DNA of 64,000 nt, from the NCBI GenBank assembly GCA_013397075.1, contig VWZS01003783.1, positions 288,859-352,858 of the forward strand, given 5' to 3'. Below the pieces are notes generated by a model. That model was given only the letters and a program-made list of their open reading frames with translations. It was not told the origin of the DNA and searched no databases. The stretch's first letter is position 1; each line of letters opens with the position of its first letter. Below are positions 23,201 through 34,260 of the stretch, in pieces. The translations under genes and the position numbers were made by a program. This stretch comes from Rhabdornis inornatus. Lineage: Eukaryota > Chordata > Aves > Passeriformes > Rhabdornithidae.

Positions 23201-26200
23201 TTTGTCTCACAGGTGGGGAAACATAAGGCTGGACAAATTTTCGGTCTTATACCATAAACATTGTAAAATGCTATGTTCACTTTAGTAAAAAATTCTTTAG
23301 AACACAGATGTGAACATATCTGGCTACAGGAGATCTGCTTCAGAGTAACAGGCACTGGCTCTTAAAGGTAGGCAGGTATTTTCACTATGGGAGATGGACA
23401 GATGCTTTGAGGACCAGATTTTTCAGTGACACAAATCTGTCACGATCTGTGAATCACATTTGAAAAATCTAAAATCATGGAAGGCCTAAATATTAATAAG
23501 AAAAAAAAAGTTTTCTAGGTTCATTTCATGCCAGACATATGGAATAAGGAGAAAGTCATGGATCACCCTTTGTGATTAAAATCAAAACAGTTTATGCTAT
23601 TTATACTGTTTAGCTCAAGATTGTTTAGCAGAAGAAGCTTAGCATGATGTCCAATAATAATAAGGGAAGCTCCAAGGAAATATTCTGTGTACATGAATTT
23701 TACACTCTACTTTAATTATTCATTTTCTAATCATTTCTTAATCACAGTGGTTAACACTGGAGAATGTAATTATTATTGGCAGCACAGATCACTATTAGCA
23801 AAATTACATCCCTACTTATTATCATATTATTATAGATGCATTATTATTATAGAATAACCTTTACTTAGCTACTAACCAAAAGTAATTATAGCAATAGATT
23901 TGAACATTCTCCTGCTATGAAAAACTCAGTGTCATCGTAGCCAGGTTATAGGATAACTCACATGTATCAATGTACGAGTAACTTAATGTTTTTCAAACTA
24001 ATTCCTTAAGCCAGTGTTCCTTCCTGTATTCCTGCATAACTAAATGGCCATGGTAAGATTAAACTGAAGAGAAAATCTGATTCTCTTGGTGCTGTTGAAT
24101 CATGTGGTAGTAATGGTTACAGAGATGCACAATACTTAATATGTGCTTAGTGTGAAGTTTTGGCTGACTTTTTCTTGAAGATAGGCTGCAGACTGAAAAT
24201 ACTCTCTAGTTTTAGATATTCAGAAAGCTTGGTGTTGCTTTTTATATGGGGTATATCTCTCATTGTTGCACATTGCTCTTTAATGTGTGAAAGAGTATTT
24301 TGCTTATAGAAAAGAAAAATATTTTATGCTATGTATTCTTTTGGTATCCAATTGTTGAGACATCTCCTAAGAATAGAACAGGATATGGTCAGGCAGCTGT
24401 AGTATTAGGATTAGGTCAATATACAATAGCTATGAATACAGAAAATATGGCTTGTTCCAAAATTCTAAATACTGAAAAGGAAGTAGATAAGAAAAGCCTG
24501 TCTTAACTGTAGGATTAAGGGAAAAGTTTAGAGAACACTGGGAAACCAGTTACCAAAATAACTATATGTAAAGAAAGGCTGAAAAGGCAACAGTGGGTTG
24601 TACAAGCAGGTTCACAAACTGCACGCTTGCAGGTGTCCATGCTTGCCACAGCACACAGCTTTACAATACTTAATTCCAGGGAGCAAGAGGGAATGGGTTC
24701 AGGAAAACAATTGTACCAATCTCAGTAAAGCCACAGAAATTTAGGAGATAAAATATCTTCTGTTGGGCAATGGAAATAAAAAAGACATTGAAGCAGAGCC
24801 TAGCTCATATTCAGGGAAGTTTCTAAAGTGTACAAGAAACTTCTGTGTATTATTTTGATAAAAGTAAAGAAATGTTATGGGTTATTTTATGTGAGTTATA
24901 AGCTGTAAACCACTAGTAAATAGATCCAAGCTTGCTGTTGGACATACTTTGAGGCTGTGATCCTGTGATTCTGAATCCCTTCAGAGAAATCAGCAAGACA
25001 GGGAAACAAAAGCTAACAAAACTGAACTGTACTTACACAGCTTGGCAGACAGGACCCCAGCACAAGAGTACTGCTGCATGCAGGTAAATCATCTTTTCAT
25101 TGCTTGCAGGGTTCTCCTTGGCCTGGTCAGGATATAGGAGATATGCCACATGTGCTTACATAGACTTCAAGTGTGAAGTTTGGTTTTTTTAACCTGCACT
25201 GCCAGCAATTTGGAAATCTGACTTTTCCACCAAAAGCAGTGAGACTGGCAGTTCTTCGTGACGAAGGGAGGATCATTTACTTTTTAGTTTTTGTGGAGTA
25301 TGTTGAAAAAAAAAGCAACATTTCTAATCTGCAATAATTGCTGTGAAGTATTTAAACAGTCTTTCATTACAGCTGTCTAACTGACAGACAGTCTGAATAT
25401 AGAATGATTGACATTCCTTAAGGTAAACATGCAGACTTATTATGCAAAAGGAAGCATTGCCTTGTGGTATAATATCCAGCACTGATGCTGTGTACTGTGT
25501 GTACTCATCTACAGCCTTACAAATAATTTGTCTGAAAATAAAGACTTTTCTAAATACAAATTGTAAGACATCCTTATAGGCAGTGATAATTTCTCTTAAA
25601 GATGTCTTCTTAGACTTTTGTTTTATTGCCAAAATTAATTTGGCAAAGATATGAAATAAATGAAAAAAGTGCACAGGACAATCTAGTCAAAAAACAGGGA
25701 AGGGTTCACCAGTTTTGAAAGATATTTCATGTAACTTTTAGACATGGAAAATAATTATACTTAAAACTATTACATGGTTTATTACAGAGAAGCTACAATC
25801 TTGCTACATTTTTGTTTAATTAGCTTTCATGACATTGTTAGCTACTTATTTCAATACAAGATATCACTCCCACCAACCTCAATTCACTATAAGTCTGTGT
25901 ATGTCTACAACTGGATTTTTTGTTACTATCCTATGATTAGTTGTGTTGAAAAGAACTGTTCAGGAAAATATGGCTGCAAATGCTGTCCAAATTTCATGAC
26001 TAGTTTCTTTTAAAGGAAAACATTATTCAGAGCCAGATTGTAAAGTTCATTTCAATCCTTAAGCATTTTTTAATGCCTGTTAAAACCAACAGACCAAAAA
26101 AAAAATTTCTACCTCTGCTGCCAAGTAACCTAGAGAACAGATATGACACTGTTTTACTCCTCCCAGTGTGCATGAGGGACAGATACTTTCCCCAAAAGCA

Positions 26201-27924
26201 TCATAAATATCTTGGAAGTCATCAGCTTTACTGATCATAGCACTGAGGGCCCTTCAGGATAACTAGGTTGTTGGATTTCATACTCAGCTGCAGATGTGTT
26301 CTCAAAGGCAGGTGCCTTGTATTGCCTAAATGTCTCCACTATTCCAGTACATTCTTGCTTGAACATCGCTTATACAAGGAAGGTTCTGAGATTAAAGTAG
26401 ACCCACAGACAGTAAAGGAGGAGAAAATATTTGATTGTTACATGTGAAAACAAGTCTTTTAGCCTTAATGTTGTCATCCTACAACTGCAGTGAAGGCAAT
26501 TACATAAAATGTCTATTAGTCCCTTTCTAATTTTATCTGTCATAGTATGCTGTTTATGGTTACGACTGTTCCATGTTTCATCAGACTATAAATTGGTTTC
26601 TACCTAAAATTGTTTAGTTTTCTTTCCACAGTGTTTTCAGCCACTGAGAAGCTATCAGGGTGTATAAGGAGACCAAAATAATCACTTCTATGTACTTTTC
26701 CTTGCCTTTGCTCATACATGATTTTGTTATTGTACTGGACAATTTTGCTAATTTTTTGCAACCTTAGGGCCTGCATCATTCAACACCAGGAGTAGGTAAT
26801 CACCAACAGCTTCTTTTGCAACTTTCTTTATTCACTTCTTTCAAACAACTGTTTAAACTTAACAATCCTGATCTCTGAAATCAATGCACTATTAAATTAC
26901 TTCCATTCTGAGAGTTACACATTATAAACCTTGAGCAACCGTTCTTGAAGCAGGATACTCTTCACTCTGAGAGAAAGTAGCATATTTTTCCCTTTTTATT
27001 TCCATTTCTTAAATTCCTAGTCTTTAATTTATTCATTATACTGCAACAGTTTACAGTATTAATCAGCTATTTTTCAGCATCTCATATTTAGTAAGGAACT
27101 TCTATTCAGAGCTTTAAAAATGTCTAAATAAATTTTAGTACCTGGTTTACCTTTTACCTTTTATTCTAAAATCTTTAATTATAATCAGAGAAGAAATACT
27201 GAAGCCAGAACTGAGATTTGTAATTTGTTTCATGTGGGCTAGACATCTACACAATAGTCTTATCTTACTTAGTGGCAGTAGAACTATGTTTTTTAAACAT
27301 GAATAATTGCCTGGTTACTAGCCAGGAAATTTCTTTTGATATCTAAGTAAGTGTTGCACATAGGGGAATTGGAACAATAGCTGAACACCAGTTATGGCTA
27401 TACCTGAATTTTCCCACCATTTTGATACCTGAAAATAAAAGATTATTCTTCTAGGCCCACTAAAGCTCTAATAACATTGATATAACTTTTAAAACACTGT
27501 TTCCTTCCCTCACATCATTTAAGAACATTGTTCTAAATGATTAAATATTTCCTGATTAATATGGTAGCTCTACTTTAGAATGTATCTATTTTATATTCCC
27601 TATCTGCTTCATATAAAATTCCACTTCCTGAATGTTCTAAGTGACATTGCATAGGTATTGCATTAAAGCATAAGAGAGTTTAAGGAAACATATTATTTGT
27701 ATTTCACACGCTGCATAGAGGTACTTCTGGTGCCTCGTGTAATATCAGAGGAAATGTGTTTGAATTTTTATCTTGAAAAGTTGTATACAAGCTGAAAACA
27801 ACCCAAGTATTTTTTTTGTATTTTATTCTTAATTTTTTCACAATTAATGAACAAGCAGTATACTTTAGACCAGTGATGAACATATTTTTTCATGTTGCAC
27901 TATTCATTCTTACAATGTAATAAT
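17291..27924. other. 10.6 kb repeat-poor unique DNA, no gene seen
   Basis: The longest stretch without a recognised transposon. It contains only short homopolymers, short inverted repeats (for example 8-bp arms GCTAACAG/CTGTTAGC at 19804-19825) and scattered ATT-rich microsatellite-like pieces near 23820-23850. Open frames reach 116 codons (minus strand, 25324-25674) but none resembles a known protein or has convincing splice context. Nothing functional can be supported. Confidence 0.55.
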
Positions 27925-28890
27925 GTAGAGAGGGCAGGGACAGCTGACATTATAATGGGGGTCTGTACAGGCTGCCTGGCTAGGTTGACCAGCTCAATGA
28001 GGCCCTTTGTAGACAGGTAGGGGCAGCTTCACACTCACTCGTTCTCATGGAGGACTTCAACCACCCCAATATCTGCTGGAGGAACAATGCAGAAGGGCAT
28101 AAGAAATCTATGAGGTTCCTGGAATGCATTGCTGATAACTTCCTTCTCCAAGTGATAGAGAAGCCAGCGAGGTGAGGAGCTATGCTGGACCTTGTTCTCA
28201 TCAACAAAGAAGTTCCGGTGGGAATGTGAAGCTCAAGGGCAGCCTGGGCTGCAGGGACCTTGAAAAGATCTTTAGGGCAACAAGGAGGTTTCCAGAGCAA
28301 GCTCACTATCTTGGACTTCAGGAGACCAGGGTTTATCCTCTTCAGTGATCTGCTTGGGAGAATACCAGGAAAATAAGCCCTGGAGGGAAGAGGGACCAAG
28401 AAAGTCAATTAACATGCAAGGATTTTCTCCTCCAGGCTCAAGAGCAATGTATCCCCATGAGTAAGAAACCCAGAAAAGAGGCCAGGAGAACTGCACGTAT
28501 AAGCAAAGAGCTTCTGGCAAAAATCAAGAGAAGAAGGAAGAGTAAAGAATGTGGAAAAAGAGATGGGCCACTTAGAATGAGTATGGGAGCATTGTCAGAC
28601 TATGCAGAGATATGGTGAGGCAGGTTAAGGTCCATCTAGAATTAAATGTTGCAAGGGATGTCAAGGACAAGTATATCAGTATCAAAAAGAAGATTAAGGA
28701 AAACATGGGCCTGATGGTGAAAGAGGTGGGTACCTGGTGACAAAGAATGCAGAAAAGGCAGTTACTGAATTTCTTCTTTGCTTCACAAAGGCCAGCCCTA
28801 GGAACCCTAGACACTGGAGGCAAGACAGAAAGTCTGCAGGAAGAAAGGCTTTCCCTTGCTCAAGGATATTTGGGTTAGGCAAATGACACT
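27925..28890 (+). mobile_element. CR1 LINE ORF2 fragment (endonuclease to pre-RT)
   Basis: Sense-strand translation in shifting frames follows CR1 ORF2 from the end of the AP-endonuclease domain through the linker before reverse transcriptase. The EDFNHPNICWR motif lies near 28050. Later landmarks are an SLGCRDLEK-like piece, a YLVTKNAEKA-like piece near 28730 and a final FTKAS near 28785. The copy is full of frameshifts and stops. The 142-codon minus-strand frame at 27980-28408 is only its antisense shadow. The element is cut at 28890, where a CR1 in opposite orientation begins. Confidence 0.9.
28044..28175 (+). pseudogene. CR1 ORF2 endonuclease-domain remnant
   Basis: About 43 codons stay open and match the C-terminal part of the CR1 AP-like endonuclease. 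The catalytic-site motif GDFN appears as EDFN in EDFNHPNICWR, so a conserved Gly is changed. The frame continues with an AEGHKKSMRFLECIADNFL stretch and ends at an in-frame TGA (28173-28175), where the family normally has Arg. The product cannot be functional. In live CR1 this enzyme nicks the target DNA for reverse transcription. Confidence 0.85.
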
Positions 28891-28892
28891 CA

Positions 28893-29247
28893 GATCATAG
28901 AATCATCTATTTTGGAAAAGAACTCTAAGATCATTGAATCCAATGATTAACCCAGCCCCACCATGTTCACCACTAAACCATATCCCCAAGAGCTGCATCT
29001 GCACTCCTTTTGAACCCTTCCAGAGATGATGATTCCACCCCTTTTCCCAGGCAGCCTGAACGCAAATTCAGAAATTTCTCCTAATATCAAATCTAAACCT
29101 CCTCTGGTGCAACTTGAGACTATCTTATCTTGTCCTACCAATTGTTACCTGTGAGAAGTCAAACTCTAACTCCTGCCTTACCACAACCTCCTTTCAGGAT
29201 GTTGTAGAGAGTGATAGGATCTCCCCTGAATCCTCTTTTCTAAGGAT
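28893..29247 (-). mobile_element. CR1 LINE 3' fragment, minus strand, nested
   Basis: On + the block begins at the reversed 3' tail (ATCATAGAATCAT), then has the reverse complement of the CR1 3' UTR: CTAAGATCATTGAATCCAA, ATTAACCCAGCCCCACCATG, CACTAAACCATATCCCCAAG and AAATTTCTCCTAATATCAAA, running to CTCCCCTGAATCCTCTTTTC. It is 5'-truncated near 29247. It sits between two + strand CR1 segments, which suggests insertion into or beside an older CR1. Confidence 0.9.
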
Positions 29248-29388
29248 GCGCAAAACCCTCCTGGATGCAGTCCTGTGCAACCTGCTGCTAGGTGAATGTG
29301 CTTTAGCAGGAAGGTTGGTCTAGATAATCTCCAGAGGTTCCTTCCAACCCCAACCATTCTCTGCTTCTATGACTCTGTAATTCTGTGA
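29248..29388 (+). mobile_element. CR1 LINE 3' end, plus strand
   Basis: The block reads CCTCCTGGATGCAGTCCTGT, CTAGGTGAATGTGCTTTAGC, GGTTGGTCTAGATAATCTCC and AGAGGTTCCTTCCAACCCC, then a tail of ATTCT/TTCTATGA-like units ending near 29388. This is the terminal segment of a CR1. It may be the 3' end of the element whose ORF2 lies at 27925-28890, but the reverse-transcriptase half between them is missing. Confidence 0.88.
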
Positions 29389-29404
29389 AACCAGATTTTT
29401 ATTT

Positions 29405-29444
29405 AAAAACAAGCAAACAACAAACAAACAAACAAACAAACATA
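29405..29444 (+). repeat. (CAAA)n microsatellite
   Basis: About 40 bases of CAAA units with slight imperfections at both ends, starting 16 bases after the CR1 tail. Confidence 0.92.
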
Positions 29445-32400
29445 CAAGCCCCACCAGAACATGAGGGAAATTTCTATTTAATATTCAGAGCAGACACTGG
29501 TCACTAAGTGCCAGCACATGCAAAACCACAAGCTTTATGTTCAAATTCCCTAATAAAGATGATGTAATTAAACATTATTGCAATCATCTGCTGCTCTCTT
29601 GCTGTGCTGGAAGTTAAATAATAATGAAAACAAATGGGTTCCTTTTTCTATAAAGAGCCTTGATAATATCTCTCATGGTAGACACTTAAATGTACACTTC
29701 AAGTTCTATAGCCTGTTTTATACAACTTTCTCTCAAGAAAATGGCTGAGTTCCTGCTCAATAGCATTAAAAACATCTGAAATAGCTTTTCAGTCTAAATT
29801 TCTAAAATTATTTTACTTCCCAGGACATTAAATATTTGTGGTTTAAAAGCACTAAACTTTATTTGGATTGTCTGTTAAAGAAGAGCACTATTCTTTTAAG
29901 AATCTTGAAACTGCCCAAGGCAGTGATCAGTTTTGCAATGCTTATTATCACTGTGGAACTGCCTCAGCTGAGTGTTCTGAGAAGACTAAAGGTGGCAAAG
30001 CCAATAGTGAATGTAGTGATTGCAAATACACAGGTAACATGGGCCCAAGAATGACCCATGATTTAAATACTGGATTTGACAGAACAACTTTGAGACACTT
30101 TAAATACTGCGGTAAGTAAGTAAGCTGTGCGGCTTGTGTAACATCCAGGGACTTAATATTGTAGGATAGCATAAATTATGTAGTTCATGTCCACAAACTT
30201 GCAAGGTAGAGCTCATGTAAATTGTACCTGCTAGACTTAGTACAAAATTTAGTGTTGTTAACTGGAAAAAGCTAGTTAAAATGGCATAAACCCCAAAGGT
30301 TGAAGTAATGGTTCTTCAAAGTTGAATTTGGCTCCAGGAGAATAAATGAATTTATTAGAAATCACTGTCACTATTAGTGACAAAATAAAATAAATCTGAA
30401 CTTCCCCAATGGTATTAACAGGTGTAAATAACGTATTTTGCAATTCTACTCAAATAACATCCAAAAGGCATAAGATAATGTACACGATAATGAAATTTAT
30501 TCCTGACATAATTATTCAACTTTCTGATGCAAAAGGGAAAGATCTCAGCATGCATACCATCAACTAATACCAGGAAAGGGAAGCAAAGGTAGCAGCACAG
30601 CTATGACTGAGGTAGCAGCACACCTATCAGGTTACAAAAGAAGAGTATGGAGATTTTGCAGGTGCTGAAATAGTTCTGCTCTCTCATTTGTGTATGATGT
30701 CTTTTGTTAGAGATACATTCTGGAAAAAAAAAATTCTTTCCGAAAGTGGAGCTGAAGATACTATCAAAGGCAAATTTCATATTCTTTAAGACGAAAAATT
30801 TCATATTCATATTCTTAAGAGGTTCATCATAGATAAGAATTCTGGAAAGGAATGTCTTTGCAGTATAAGATACTTCTGTCAGACTGAATAAAAGATATTT
30901 GCACAGTCCTTTTCAAGAAATTTTCTTTCAGAATAGTTGCTAATTCAGAGGCTCAGTTAAAGACTAACAATAGGAATCACTGCTCAGAGTTCTGAATTCT
31001 GACAAGTGAAGTTGGTTGACTCACTGTTGGAGCCTTAGCTTTGTAGTTTTCTTTTCCTGCTCTATTTTGTGACATGGTTTCCACTCTTAACAATGCTAAA
31101 AAAGTATTTTTTATTTTTTACCCTTACCTTAGAAGTGTCCTGTTAGTCACAAAGCAGCTTGGAAGAGCCGTTTTGGTTTATTTCATAAGTTAATGCTGTG
31201 CTATCAAATCCCTGCATATTACATATCATTAGCCAGTGCAGTTATTTTTAACAAATTATTTTCTTTAAAAATCATGAGAAGGTTTCCCATAAATTCTCTA
31301 CCACACCTGCAATATCAAGAAAGGCTATTTTGCCTTGTACATGGAGGACCATCATTTTGATGATGTATGCCTTATAAGTGGTCCTTTCTTATGATGAATA
31401 ACGCCAGACAGCATTGCTGAAGTGATGGATGACATAAAGAGCTATTGCTCTCATGATATATTCTAGTAAGGGGACAATTGTGATGTAAAATATATAATAA
31501 GTGCAAGTTTCTTGGGGTTATCTATCATCACAGCAATAATCACCAATGCTATATATTCTATTGGTAGCATTGGTCTGACAGGACATAAGATGAAATGGAA
31601 TCTTTACAGATGTGGTCACTATACTATTTTACTACATAAAATAAGGTTGAAATGAGAAAAGTTAACCCATGTTTCTTGGTTTTGTTCCAGTTTTGAAAGC
31701 AAGCCTCCTCAAGACAACAGAACTGTAAAAAATAGATACCATTGGTTAATAAATCTGCTCCCTGTGACTCCAAAACGAAGCACTGTCTAGAATATGCAAA
31801 TTAATCATGGTTTCTGTAGACAAAATGATGCTTCTGACGCTGCTGGTCTAAAACAGAATGTATTTCACTGTGACTCTATGTAGCATGTAGAAGGCTTTTT
31901 GTCGTCCTCCATGGCTGCTAGCCCATGAATTAAAATGTGGGCCTTGGAGGCTAAATATCAGTGATGGCATGATGGATTTACAGTTTCAGCCATGGGACCT
32001 TGTTACTTTATATACATATATATACATGCATTTAGTATTCATATGAAATATTTTGCTAAATGTTTGCAATAACATGTTTAAAGTTATTATACAAATCAAA
32101 ATGTGAAACTTGAGGTGGAGGTGCTTACATTACAGCATTGCAATGTAATCATCAGACAGACTGAATTAAAATTTGAGCCAGCAGGGACTACATTTGCATA
32201 ATGTTATAGCGATAACGAGAAGCACAGATGCAAAGTCATAGCTCATAACTCAAGTGATAATCATGAAATCAGCTTCTTGATGCAGCATTCATATTTGAGA
32301 AAGAATGAAAAACTTACTTGAGAATTACCCTATAAATCTTGGTCACTAGGATATCCACGTTATGTTAGACACAGTGCTTTATTGATTTTTATAATAGCTA

Positions 32401-33930
32401 ATTTAGAATTAATAAATAGTGTAACATGGAAGCAAAAACTGCTGATCATGAAGAAATGAGACAGAAAAAAGTTTCTTTTTATGACTCACTGCTACATTAT
32501 GCCTTGCAGTTAGGCTTTCTCACACCCAAATGCAATTTTCATTTTTAATCAAATGGGATGCTATGACCTGCAAATAAACAATAAATTAATTTCATACTAA
32601 GTAAAATAGACTTTTTAAAATAATACATATCAAGTAAGTTTTTAGTCTCTAAAAATTGTCTTTCAGAGGACAGATTAAAAAGTGACATATTATTTGTCTT
32701 TTACACCACAATGCATTCTGCAACATGGGTTTCAACATTCATTTACCTCCAACTGCCTTTGAGACAATTACATCTGATATTTTCAGTTCAGGGGATTATT
32801 GTGAGTACTAAATGAAATACAGATCTTCCCTCAACTTCAGTAGATAAAGTGATAAGGTCTCAAAAGACTTGTGGAAATACAGTCCTGTAAGAATACTTAG
32901 AATTATCTATGATGAAGCAGCCAGTAATTTATGTCTGTCAGGGCTGATTGTAGACTGTAGCTTTGGACCATAAGTTATTAATTTTATATAAATTATTAAG
33001 TAATTCTTGATCTAAAGTCCAGAAAGCCCACCAGAAATCCTCAGATAATTTCAGTTGAGTGACTTCACTGTCAAAAATGCTGAGAAAGCAATGGAAATTT
33101 TGGAGAAAAAGTGAGTGAACCCAGATTCTCATGGAACTGGCTTGTGTGAAAAAGTGAGGTTTTTTAAATCCTGGGGAAAGGTTAATGAATGAATAAATGC
33201 AAGATTAATCAATAGAAACTTTTTTATGAGCTAGAATGATGAAGAGGGCAAAGAAGTATGGCACATGGGATTGAAACTACTGCATTGAATGGAACTGAGA
33301 TAAAACTCACAGTGAAAAGCTAAAATGCTACTGGCATTAACCCATGCCATAACTATACCTGTGATTTACACTGCCAAGAGGAACAGTTGCTTTTATAAAA
33401 ACAAACAATTCGGGCTGGTTTATGTTCACAAATTATCTTTTCTATCATCACACTCAGTGGTCAATGCTTTTTAATAAGGACAGTTGTTTAAAACTCCAAA
33501 GTATATGGCCTTGTATGTGGTCCATATATGTATCTACATGACCCAATGTATATGATATATGTTCCTGTAGGACTTGGTGCAGTGAAAAACTGAAGTAGAA
33601 ATAACTCCTGGACACATTAATAGAGTCAAGAAGATAGAAGTAAGGATGAGTAGTTTATATATATTTCCAGATGGCGCTGTCAGCCTATCAGGCCACGAGA
33701 TTGCAAAAATGTTTTCTGTTGTTGAGGCACTTTGTGACTCTTGAAACTGTGAATGGGCAGTGTAATGTAAAGGAACCCCTGAAGATCATCTGAGGGATAA
33801 CCTAAAATAGTACTTATCACACCATTTTGTAAAGACACAGTTCTGGCTTGAATAATTCAGAATTAATTAAAGCAGGGACTTTCAAATATCTGTGGTGGAA
33901 AGACATCACCAAAAGTTTTCTGAAATCCTG
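29445..33930. other. unique DNA with an exon-like block, no proven gene
   Basis: No transposon is recognised. At 29812-29823 a pyrimidine-rich stretch ends in CAG, like a 3' splice site. GTAA-type donors follow at 30034 and 30112, with several open frames between; see findings. About 31760-32330 has clustered ATGCAAAT/TAAT-type motifs and little simple sequence, a pattern seen in conserved non-coding elements, but this cannot be confirmed here. A short TATACA run lies at 32008-32030. Confidence 0.45.
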
Positions 33931-33936
33931 GAGTAC
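33931..33936 (+). repeat. target-site duplication GAGTAC, left copy
   Basis: Identical to 34255-34260 on the far side of the LTR. A 6-bp duplication is typical of alpha/beta-retrovirus-like (ERVK) integrases. Confidence 0.85.
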
Positions 33937-34254
33937 TGTTGCTGTAAGGCTAGGGAGCAGCAAAAAAACACAGCAACACAGGCTTCATCCAGAAAGCAGA
34001 AGTGATTTATTGCAGGAGTAGACACATTTTTATAGACTGGTTCACTGAACAAAATATAGAATAAGTTCATTGGTCCAAGGAAGGCAACACCTCTTGTAAA
34101 CATGCTTTTACCAAAACATCACGTTCCTCATGCACTCCTCCTGTCCACAACACCAGGTGCTAAACTTTGTTATCAATTCTTTCCCTTTGTTTTCCTTTGA
34201 GTAGCTTGGGAAAACTCAAACTGCTGTTTTCCCTGCCTCTCACCAGCATCCACA
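33937..34254 (-). mobile_element. solo LTR, 318 bp, ERVK/alpharetrovirus-like layout
   Basis: The element runs TGTTGCTGTAAGG...GCATCCACA, with TG...CA ends and perfect 6-bp GAGTAC repeats on both sides. Read on the minus strand it has a CCAAT box (34069-34077), a TATA-like TATAAAAA (34027-34034) and AATAAA (34006-34011) only about 20 bases after the TATA. A U5-like stretch follows, ending in TTACAGCAACA. A poly(A) signal between the TATA box and the expected cap site is the arrangement known from avian alpharetrovirus LTRs. No internal gag, pol or env sequence is present, so this is a solo LTR left by recombination. The family name is uncertain. Confidence 0.85.
34006..34077 (-). promoter_or_regulatory. 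LTR core promoter and poly(A) signal
   Basis: In minus-strand order: GGACCAATG (CCAAT box), TATAAAAA about 35 bases later, then AATAAA, and a cap site expected near 34000. The signals look intact by eye, so the LTR could start transcription towards lower coordinates. Activity is not shown by sequence. Confidence 0.6.
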
Positions 34255-34260
34255 GAGTAC
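34255..34260 (+). repeat. target-site duplication GAGTAC, right copy
   Basis: Matches 33931-33936 exactly and defines the LTR end at 34254. Confidence 0.85.

Noticed and set aside
24960..24980. Short GTGATCCTGTGATTCTGA string resembling a CR1 tail
   Set aside because: There is no CR1 3' UTR sequence next to it and it is too short to support an insertion.
25324..25674. 116-codon minus-strand frame
   Set aside because: Composition is mixed, no recognisable protein family is seen and no splice context is present. Treated as a chance frame.
27980..28408. 142-codon minus-strand open frame
   Set aside because: It is antisense to CR1 ORF2, whose sense translation is recognisable. A shadow of the LINE.
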